Of a stretch of 64,000 nt of DNA, positions 41,526-49,445 are shown piece after piece; position 1 is the stretch's first letter; each line of letters starts with the position of its first letter. Source of the DNA: Schizosaccharomyces osmophilus. Its lineage: Eukaryota; Ascomycota; Schizosaccharomycetes; Schizosaccharomycetales; Schizosaccharomycetaceae. The position numbers and the translations under genes are program-made. Where the stretch lies: the NCBI RefSeq assembly GCF_027921745.1, contig NC_079239.1, forward strand, positions 2,569,501 through 2,633,500, given 5' to 3'. Below the pieces are notes generated by a model that worked only from the letters and a program-made list of their open reading frames with translations, did not search any database and had not been told where the DNA came from.

Positions 41526-43154
41526 ATTAGAAAGAATGTGGAGAAACTTGGAGGGAAAGAAATCTATGAAAAGAGTTTTGCAAGTGGGATATGCGAAAAA
41601 GACGAGAAAAATGAAAGAATCTTTGTCTCGCTGAAAATTGGGATTTGGGTACAAAAGTTATCTAGGGGCGCAAGTTCAAGTGCGAGCACGGTAGATATTA
41701 TAAAATTATAGCAAATGAAAAAGACAATGTTGTGAATTGGAATGTCAAGATCAAAGGCAATACCAGAAGAATTTTTATAAGCAATTCTTCTTCAGTCTTT
41801 GATCTGTGTAAGGAAACGGGCAGCGATGGCTTATGGTATATTTGAAGGCGATTTCATCCATTATATATAGTTGAGTTTATCTTCATACCCTAACCCTCCT
41901 CCATCATGCATGGATTATCTTGTGCATATAGTGCGATAACATACGCTTTCGATACACAATGTATACAAATTACAATTGTACAATTCAATTGGTAAATTTT
42001 ATAAACCGTAAGATTTATTCCGTTTCGTTACCAATTGCTCCTCTTTGCTTGCCATTGTTTATTCCTTTTGCCTGTTTGCCTTTTCGTTAGTGCTTCCCCC
42101 CCCATTGCACTTTCTTTCGAACGCTGATCTATCGGTTATGTCACCTGCACTTTATTTGATTCTGGCAAATCAGAGCTTTGCGTGCCGCTAGTTTGATGTA
42201 ATTATCAAGAGACTATAATAAACAAGCTATTTGTATTAACGAATAATTCCGTTGATAGTATATTATCGAGTCATCGCTTAACTCACAATGTTCTTTGCGG
42301 TGACGAAGACAATTCGCAATTTTATTGCCAATTCGCTAAGATTGCGCTGAGGCTGACGGATCAGCTCAGTGTTTAGAATTGGTTCGTCAACGGAATGGAT
42401 CACTCATACTACTAATAAAAGTTCCTTCTAGTGATCAGGAAGGATAGCTTCGATCCGTCAAGAATCATCTTTGCTATCTCTTTGAATTGGCCATGGACTT
42501 TCATGCATTGCAAAGGCGTAGCTGTTGCGTAAACCTCTACAAGAAAAGCGATAGTTGCCCCTTCATCTCTATTCTTTCTATACCATTTGCTTACTAAATG
42601 TTTCGCTACAAAACGGTGTTTTAAAATTGGGTAGTGTGTTGGAGCTTGTTCAATACTGGCTTCCGCTGCTTAAAAAAGTACAGTAAGCCTTATTGGGTGG
42701 TGCACTAAAACTTGTTGTGCTATTTAATGGACTACAGTAGAGTACCTTCAATTGCTACATCATAACGTAACATGCTGTGTCGTATCTCTCTATCTCGTAC
42801 AATTCCTTTCCTTGGTTCAGTTCTTTTTTTATAAACAAACCTTGTAATTTCAGGTGAATTATTGATTGAGGATTCTTTCTCAATTTGTAAATACAAGAGC
42901 CTCGGAAATTCTTCTTTATCATCGTGGGATCCTTCTGAGAGAAAAGGATCCCTGTTGCTGCTCTCTGTCCTTGGCAGGCACGGTGTGTCGTTTCTTCTAT
43001 TTTCCTACCTATATTTTTTTCTGACTGCATGTCGTAAAAGTTGATTTCATTTTCATTTTCAATTTTTATAATTTATTCTTTACTGATAAACGCATTCTTC
43101 CACTCGTTTTTCACCTTTTCAGTGATCTGATACACAAATTTTACAAACCCTCAC
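41526..43154. other. 1.6-kb divergent intergenic region isp6 / ptc4
   Basis: The largest gap in the window. It contains a TATA-like CTATATATAA (41861-41870) and AGGGTTAGGGT (41887-41897) oriented toward isp6. An eight-C run lies near 42098-42106. No coding exon was found. Its size suggests a long, nutrient-regulated promoter or an unannotated ncRNA. Confidence 0.45.
41861..41897 (-). promoter_or_regulatory. TATA box with a telomere-repeat-like AGGGTTAGGGT upstream (isp6)
   Basis: Read on the minus strand, AGGGTTAGGGT is followed 16 nt later by CTATATATAA, about 340 nt before the isp6 ATG. Tandem TTAGGG-like boxes bind Teb1/Taz1-type factors and resemble HomolE promoter boxes. Function here is inferred. 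Confidence 0.4.
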
Positions 43155-44429
43155 ATGGCGAGCTTTCTAAATGCAAATCGATTCCTGCAACGGTCAGCTT
43201 GTTTGCACCCAAGCTTTCCATTCAAGGCGCCGCGTGGTTTTGGGAAATGCACGACGAGAAATTTAAAACAATACTATACGCCCGCTTCTGGACCATACCT
43301 TCGTGTTTCCATGACAAAGGCCCCTCAAAGTTTGGGTCTGTGTTCTGCTAGAGGCGACTCTCTCGAAAATCAGGATCGTCTCTCGTTTGGCTACCTGGAC
43401 AAGCTCAAAGCTCCCATTTTCTTAAACGACGAAGAGGCTCCTGTACAGTCTTTGAGTTCCAACAATTCCTCAGACGCTAATTTCAGTAAGGGATCTGGAC
43501 TGTTTGGTTCTTTTCCAAATTTCGATAGTCCCTTTGTATATGGAATCTTCGATGGTCACGGCGGTGTCGAATGTAGTGAGTTTTTGAGTAATCACTTGGG
43601 CCATATAATAGAAAGACAAGATTTTTCGCGCGCTGAAGAGTTGCTTCAGGAAGCCAGGTCCTTGGGCGGTTACATGTTCTCCTTGGAACCACCTTTTTCA
43701 CTGGCTTCTGTCCTGAAATCTCGCGATGAGGACATGATTTGGAGGGCTAGACTCTATTATTCCTTTTTAGAAGCAGATTTAATTTATTTGAAGGAATATG
43801 CCAAGCTCTCTCCTGATCGTGCTGTTCCTGGTGCCGTAGGAACGGTGGTCGTTCTTACTTCAAAAAACAACAAATCGTATTGGGAAAGTGACAGCTATAC
43901 GATTCAGCTAGCTCATGTCGGAGACACACGAGCGATTTTATGTGATTCTCGTACTGGACGAGCACATCGTTTAACGTTCCAGCATAATCCTACCGATTTC
44001 GAAGAATCGCGAAGACTTCGTCACTATAATCTTGGGTTTTCTAGTGACTCTTTTGGTGAAAAGCGATATGCCTGGGTTGCAAATACTCGAAGTTTTGGTG
44101 ACGGTCTAAAATTAAAGAGGCTCGGTGTCGTTGCTGAACCACAACTCACATCCATTCATTCTTTAAGAGATGACTGGTCTTTTTTGACTTTGCTTTCGGA
44201 CGGGGTTACCCAGGTGGTATCGGATGATGAAGTGGTCGACATCATTAAATTGTCCGAGTCTCCTCAGGATGCTGCAAATAACATTATTAGATATGCACAA
44301 AATGTCGGCTCTGTAGATGATATTACCTGTTTGGTAATTCGGTTACCTGGTTGGAAAAAGCGTACTATGAATGACTTTACTAAAAATCTGCGATTAGAAA
44401 AGTCTTTTTACGTACCAAGAAAGAGTTAA
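43155..44429 (+). CDS. ptc4: PP2C-family phosphatase Ptc4
   Basis: Metal-dependent Ser/Thr phosphatase. Single exon, 424 residues. The metal-binding motifs are present: GIFDGHGGVECSEF (D133), HVGDTRAILCDSRTGRA, SDGVTQVVSDDEVV (D349) and GSVDDITCLVIRLPGW. The first 50 residues are basic with no acidic residues (MASFLNANRFLQRSACLHPS), which looks like a mitochondrial presequence. S. pombe Ptc4 has been linked to vacuole and membrane functions, so location is open. A low-complexity insertion (SLSSNNSSDANFSKGSGL) sits before the first metal motif. Corresponds to SPAC4A8.03c. Confidence 0.9.
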   Translation: MASFLNANRFLQRSACLHPSFPFKAPRGFGKCTTRNLKQYYTPASGPYLRVSMTKAPQSLGLCSARGDSLENQDRLSFGYLDKLKAPIFLNDEEAPVQSLSSNNSSDANFSKGSGLFGSFPNFDSPFVYGIFDGHGGVECSEFLSNHLGHIIERQDFSRAEELLQEARSLGGYMFSLEPPFSLASVLKSRDEDMIWRARLYYSFLEADLIYLKEYAKLSPDRAVPGAVGTVVVLTSKNNKSYWESDSYTIQLAHVGDTRAILCDSRTGRAHRLTFQHNPTDFEESRRLRHYNLGFSSDSFGEKRYAWVANTRSFGDGLKLKRLGVVAEPQLTSIHSLRDDWSFLTLLSDGVTQVVSDDEVVDIIKLSESPQDAANNIIRYAQNVGSVDDITCLVIRLPGWKKRTMNDFTKNLRLEKSFYVPRKS

Positions 44430-44794
44430 TCTATGGCTATTTATGTGAAACTATTCAATAATTTTTCCCTTTCTCTCGTTTTTAATATATCTTTGATTTC
44501 CATCCTTCTCTCCTATTTCGTTCAAGAACTTCTTGAGTAAGTATATGCCATATTGGTTTTCTAGTTCTTTTCCTTTTCTTTTTGGTTGCTGCTTCCTAAT
44601 ATCAGTTAGAATTTAATTTCCTTTGTAATACATACTATACACTTCGATCTATATAGTCTATCTAATGGAGTAAATGTTTTCTATTTTTCATTCTTTTTTT
44701 ATCACCATCTCTTGATTTTATAAATGAATTTTTAAGACAGTTTAGCATGCTTCCATCAATACTACTTTTATCTTTTGAACTTGATGAAGACAAA
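44430..44794. other. Intergenic region ptc4 / tRNA-Glu
   Basis: 3' flank of ptc4 and upstream region of the tRNA. Pyrimidine-rich, nothing further seen. Confidence 0.4.
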
Positions 44795-44866
44795 TCCGTC
44801 ATGGTCCAGTGGCTAGGATTCATCGCTCTCACCGATGCGGCGGGGGTTCGATTCCCCCTGACGGAA
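44795..44866 (+). tRNA. tRNA-Glu (anticodon CUC)
   Basis: Full cloverleaf with acceptor stem TCCGTCA/TGACGGA and discriminator A. The D arm contains GGTCCAGTGGCTAGGAT. The anticodon stem CATCG/CGATG carries loop CTCTCAC, giving anticodon CTC at 44828-44830. The T arm is GGGGGTTCGATTCCCCC. No intron. A T5 terminator lies at 44870-44874. Confidence 0.96.
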
Positions 44867-45295
44867 ATCTTTTTACTGTGTTATTTTCCAGTGGACAGCA
44901 GAGCGCGTTCCCATACAATTATTTAAAATAAACAAAAATTAAATAAATATAGCTGTAACTATACATCGCCTTCTACCGTAAAAACAACGATTTTTTATTT
45001 ACACTTCAGACTTTTACTACGGAATATGTTGCGGTCAGGTCGCTGTGGCTGCATGAATAAACGAACAAAAATGAATGAACATTTTCATGACTATAAAGTA
45101 AAGTGCTAAAAACTTCAATTTACCATTCAAAACCAGTTTTCTACCTTAGTAATAATTCTTTCATTATCAAAGAGAATGTAAATAAACAAGAATCGTATAA
45201 ACATCATAGTAAAGAGGAACCATGACATCAGTTTTTTTTCTCGATTGAATTCATTGCAAAACCTGCGTGCACTTAGCCAGAAAAGTACAGACAAA
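44867..45295. other. Intergenic region tRNA-Glu / UPF0047 gene
   Basis: Pol III terminator at 44870-44874, then AT-rich sequence with the promoter of the next gene. Confidence 0.4.
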
Positions 45296-45770
45296 ATGAC
45301 TAAAATGGATATTGTTCAGCGCTCTATTACCCTAAACGTAAGTGTGATTTTTTTGTTCTGCTCTTACGAGCTTTTAGAGACGTACAAAGGGCTTTTACAT
45401 AGTCACGAGTGAACTCACCAGCAAGTTGCCCGAGATCAAGAATTTCTCTATGGGAACTTTAAACTTGTTTATTCAACATACATCCGCTGCCCTTACTATC
45501 AATGAAAATTGGGACTCAGATACTCGTGATGATTTGAGAGACATCATGGACAAGGTTGTTCCTGAATCCTCTAGCTACCGTCACAATGCTGAGGGTTTAG
45601 ATGACATGCCTGCCCATGCCAAGTCTAGTTTGATCGGACCTAGCCTTACCATCCCTATCTCAAATGGACAGCTAAACTTGGGCACTTGGCAAGATGTCCA
45701 ACTTGCGGAATTTCGCAGATCTCCTCACTCTCGTACAATCGTTTGTACGGTTCAAGGCTTAAGATCATAA
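45296..45770 (+). CDS. UPF0047/YjbQ-family protein
   Basis: Small trimeric fold conserved from bacteria to fungi; a weak thiamin-phosphate-synthase activity has been reported for bacterial members, and the biological role is unsettled. Exons 45296..45337 and 45378..45770 give 144 residues. The 40-nt intron starts GTAAGT and ends TTTTAG. The family signatures are complete: [33 protein letters not shown] and [20 protein letters not shown], holding the conserved His, Glu and Asp of the putative active site. Exon 1 encodes [14 protein letters not shown]. Corresponds to SPAC4A8.02c. Confidence 0.9.
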
Positions 45771-45993
45771 AACTGATTTGTATGAAATGATGTGCTAGTA
45801 AATTTGACAATGAGATGAATTTTTGCCTCTAGTCAACGTTTATTTACCTACTTAAAACTTAGGAAAAAAAAAAGAAAAATACATTAGCAGTATACGTAAT
45901 AATAACTAATCCATGAGATGTCGAAACTTTGGAGATTTTGTCGCTTACTTTTTATAAGCATACGAAGAAGGAAAAAAAACGTCCATGCGTAGC

Positions 45994-47538
45994 CTATTTT
46001 TTGTCTGGCCCATTTATTTCATTATGGCCCATAAAAACGCCTGGAATTTCGTCTTGTAACGACAGTTTATCCGCACAGAAGCCGTCGCGCATGGTTAATT
46101 TATAAGGATACAAAATTTTGGGTTCACCCAAATGAATGGTCGTTTTGAGAATTTCATTCTCAACTTCAATCAGAGTACATGTCAGCAAATCAACCATGGG
46201 TTCGGATGCAGGCATTTTGATAATATACTCCTTATTAACAGATCCATAATTCGTAATGAAGGTAATGACTGGTCCTTTATACATTAGCATCACATTATCG
46301 CCCACAGGAATAGCATGTGTACGAGTACGAATCCATTCCTCGCCATCTTGAGAATTGATTAAATCCCTACGAATTTGATTCACTTTAGCTGTGTACTTGT
46401 ACAGAGGGCCTTCGGTATGGTACCCAGTAATCCACATCGCTGGACGATTGATGGGATCGTGAGATCCATCCAGCATTTGTTCTTGTCCGTAAAAAACTAT
46501 AGGAATGCCGTCTGACATGAGATTTAGTGTCATGGCATTTTTTAGTACATTAAAGTCATTGTTGAGAGCCGCCAGTCTGGGTGCATCTTGAGATTCCAGG
46601 AAAAGACCTAAAAGAGTGCTATCAATGCAATGGTGCGCAACCAGATTCATCGCTATTGCCGTTTTTCTTAGAGCTCTATCATTGACTGGAATTACAGCTT
46701 CTGAAGCGACACCTTGTACAGGAAAGTTGTGCAGACCGTCCATAAAACCTTGCCATTCACAAAAAGCGGCTGCTTCCCCAGTCCACTCTTCTCCTTGGCA
46801 ATACACGCCTGCTGCTTCGCAAAAGCCGGGCCAAAATGTTTGACGAACGTGCTTTGCAGCATCGATACGCAATCCATCGATTTTGAACTTTTTGACATGA
46901 TCGTGAATGAAGTTGTACAAGGTTTCAATAATGAAGGGATTCTCCGTATCCACGTCAGGTAAGGTCACATCTTCTGTGCCAATCCAGCATTGTTCCAAAG
47001 ATAAAGGATCACTTTGGATAATTGGACACATAGGATGATAGTGCTCTTCTTTATTGAAAGGACTATATATTGAGAAATCGATATTTCGTGTATCCGGAGC
47101 GGCCATATGGTTTACCACTGTATCTACCATCAAATACATTCCTCGTTCATGCAAAGCATCTGATAAATCGATCAAATCCTCTTCAGTGCCAAAGTGAGGA
47201 TTCAAAGAAAGGAGATCCTGCGGCCAATATCCGTGATAAGCCTCACCATATTTGGTTGCGCCTTCAATATTCTTAATAACCGGGGAAATCCAAATGGCTG
47301 TAAATCCCATATTCTGAATGTAATCCAGCTTATTGATGATTCCCTTCCAATTTCCACCACAGTAGGCACGATCCTCAGGATTGCAATTCACAGACTCGGT
47401 GGTAGCAAACCTGTCTGTTAGCAATGAGTAAATTGACTGCTTTCTCCATCCGTGTTTGTCTAAAGCTTCGATGGGGATTACCCCTAAAAGCAATGAAAGC
47501 ACTTTGAAAGTCTTTAGCAACATTTTATGGTGCTTCAT
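45994..47538 (-). CDS. mde5: GH13 alpha-amylase homologue, Mde5-like
   Basis: Secreted glycoside hydrolase family 13 protein. 514 residues from MKHHKMLLKTFKV; signal peptide about 1-25 (VLSLLLGVIPIEA). The barrel motifs are region I DTVVNHMA, region II GLRIDAAKH (nucleophile D226), region III with E280 (VASEAV) and region IV FLESQDAPRL. Region IV normally reads xxNHDNxR; here the transition-state His is Gln317, while D318 remains. Activity may be altered or lost. Neighbour sqt1 (SPAC25H1.08c) and the length point to mde5 (SPAC25H1.09), a Mei4-dependent meiotic gene, rather than other aah paralogues. A GTAAACAAACC forkhead site stands 58-68 nt upstream. No GPI signal seen. Confidence 0.85.
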   Translation of the reverse strand: MKHHKMLLKTFKVLSLLLGVIPIEALDKHGWRKQSIYSLLTDRFATTESVNCNPEDRAYCGGNWKGIINKLDYIQNMGFTAIWISPVIKNIEGATKYGEAYHGYWPQDLLSLNPHFGTEEDLIDLSDALHERGMYLMVDTVVNHMAAPDTRNIDFSIYSPFNKEEHYHPMCPIIQSDPLSLEQCWIGTEDVTLPDVDTENPFIIETLYNFIHDHVKKFKIDGLRIDAAKHVRQTFWPGFCEAAGVYCQGEEWTGEAAAFCEWQGFMDGLHNFPVQGVASEAVIPVNDRALRKTAIAMNLVAHHCIDSTLLGLFLESQDAPRLAALNNDFNVLKNAMTLNLMSDGIPIVFYGQEQMLDGSHDPINRPAMWITGYHTEGPLYKYTAKVNQIRRDLINSQDGEEWIRTRTHAIPVGDNVMLMYKGPVITFITNYGSVNKEYIIKMPASEPMVDLLTCTLIEVENEILKTTIHLGEPKILYPYKLTMRDGFCADKLSLQDEIPGVFMGHNEINGPDKK

Positions 47539-48066
47539 TCTTAAAGGTGGTTGCTCCTGAGAAAAGTGCTTATTGCCATGCCTGTATAAATAGTTGGTTT
47601 GTTTACATATACTTGATTCACAACTATGGGATAAACACAGTAAAAACAAACAACAACTGAAAATTGAATTTCAATAATAACCACTAGTTATAATAACTCA
47701 TGCTTATTTGACTATTATTGGTATTAAAAGCCTAATAAAAGACACTGCTCACAAGAAGTCAGAATTTCAGCTAATACTACTTTATAGGAAGAAACATAAA
47801 CAAACAATAGGTTCAAGAAAAAGAAAAAATAGTGATTGTTTCATATTCATGTGAATTCGTTTTCTGCGACTAACATTATTGATAATGTCCATAACAATAA
47901 TAACATTTTGAGAATAAAAAAAAGTTAGATTCTGTTAATTCAGTGAGAAGCAGAATTTTAATTTATTGTTATATGTCTTTGTAAGCAGAGTCTTGTAAAA
48001 TCAAGCTATTTTACTGAACGACCTGAATTTAGCAAACGTTTCCCTATACTCAAAAAGTTTTCAATT
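47539..48066. other. Divergent promoter region mde5 / sqt1
   Basis: Contains the FLEX-type site of mde5 and AT-rich sequence upstream of sqt1. No further gene. Confidence 0.45.
47596..47606 (-). promoter_or_regulatory. FLEX-type (Mei4 forkhead) site upstream of mde5
   Basis: GTAAACAAACC on the minus strand matches the FLEX core GTAAACAAAC bound by the meiotic forkhead factor Mei4. It is oriented toward mde5, within 70 nt of its ATG. Confidence 0.6.
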
Positions 48067-49266
48067 ATGGCGGAAGAAGAAAATCAAGATGTCTTTCTAC
48101 AAGAAAATGAAGTAGAAGAAGTTGTAAACCAAGATGAGAATGAAATGGAACAAGATTTCGAGGAAAATGAAGAATTGGATCAAGATCAAGGTGCTGGTGG
48201 TTATCACTCAGTAATGGATCATTCCGTTCAAGGATTCTTTGAACATAAAGATTCAGTATTCTGTGTTTCTATGAATCCCGTGAAAACCAATATCTGTGCC
48301 TCTGGTGGCGGTGATGATTTGGCATACATTTGGGACATCACCAACGGCGAGCAAGTTTGCCAGTTGACAGGCCATAAGGATTCTGTAGTTTCTGTGGGTT
48401 GGAGTTTTGATGGTAATTACGTTGCTACCGGCGGTATGGATAATCAAATTCGAGTATGGAAAAGTGAGTCAGGCGTTGAATTCATCACCGCTACTGAAAC
48501 GACTGATGAAGTAGTTTGGTTAAGTTGGCATCCTAAAGGCTTGTTCCTCGCTGCTGGATGCAACGACGGTAGCGTCTGGATGTTGAGTATGCCTTCTGGT
48601 AAGGTTGTCCAAGTTTTCTATGGCCATACTGCTCCCACAAATGCTGGCAAATTTATCCCTCCTGGTGTTGGCAAGCGTTTGGCTACAGTTGATGACATGG
48701 GTACTTTAATCGTTTGGAATCCAGCTACTGGTGACTCCGAATGCCGAATGACAGGTGATGACCACCGATTTGATCCCGGCAACGAAGAAACCTCTGCAGG
48801 ATGGACAAGCTTCGATAGTAACGGTGATGGTAATGTTTTATTCCTCGGCGGCTCTTCCGGTAAAGTTAAAGTCGTAAATATTAACAATAATTACATCTTG
48901 GCTTCGTTAGAAACACAGCGTGAAAGTGTAGAGGCTATTACTTTATGCCCTGTTTTACCTATATGTGCTTGTGCTAGCGTTGACGGTACAGTTGCTCTCT
49001 ACGATTCTTCATCACTGAAATTTAGACGAAGTCTATATCATGGCCAACCTGTTATTGATTGCGTTTTCCTTCCAAAATCTCCGTATTTGCTTACTGCCTG
49101 TGCTGACTGTACCATTCGTAAATGGGATGTCCGTTCTGGTCAACTTTTAGGCGAATACACTGGGCATCAGGAACCTATACTCTGTATGTCAATCACTGCG
49201 GACGGGAAAAGGGTTATTAGTGGCTCTGACGATACAGAACTATTAGTATTTGACTGTGAAAACTAG
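48067..49266 (+). CDS. sqt1: Sqt1, WD40 chaperone of ribosomal protein Rpl10
   Basis: Dedicated co-translational chaperone that protects uL16 (Rpl10) until it joins the 60S subunit. Single exon, 399 residues. The N-terminal 45 residues are highly acidic (EEENQDVFLQENEVEEVVNQ). An eight-bladed-type WD40 propeller follows, with repeats ending in WD, VW or similar (AYIWDITNGE, IRVWKSESG, IRKWDVRSG). The acidic surface fits binding of a basic ribosomal protein. Corresponds to SPAC25H1.08c. Confidence 0.9.
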   Translation: MAEEENQDVFLQENEVEEVVNQDENEMEQDFEENEELDQDQGAGGYHSVMDHSVQGFFEHKDSVFCVSMNPVKTNICASGGGDDLAYIWDITNGEQVCQLTGHKDSVVSVGWSFDGNYVATGGMDNQIRVWKSESGVEFITATETTDEVVWLSWHPKGLFLAAGCNDGSVWMLSMPSGKVVQVFYGHTAPTNAGKFIPPGVGKRLATVDDMGTLIVWNPATGDSECRMTGDDHRFDPGNEETSAGWTSFDSNGDGNVLFLGGSSGKVKVVNINNNYILASLETQRESVEAITLCPVLPICACASVDGTVALYDSSSLKFRRSLYHGQPVIDCVFLPKSPYLLTACADCTIRKWDVRSGQLLGEYTGHQEPILCMSITADGKRVISGSDDTELLVFDCEN

Positions 49267-49445
49267 AAAGGTCACATAGTTAAAAATTGTTTTGGTTGGA
49301 TTTTGGATTTAGACAGTTCAATAACATTATTTTGGGTTAAAACAAATATTAGATTTAGATTATACAACTCTATCATAAAGCTCTATTTATTGATGTAGGC
49401 TTCCCTAATTATATAAGGTATGTGTCATGACTAGTGCTGCTAGTT

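Noticed and set aside
42270-42500. Possible snoRNA between isp6 and ptc4
   Set aside because: Short stem-like and CTGA/TGACGG segments were noticed, but no proper C/D or H/ACA box set could be assembled.
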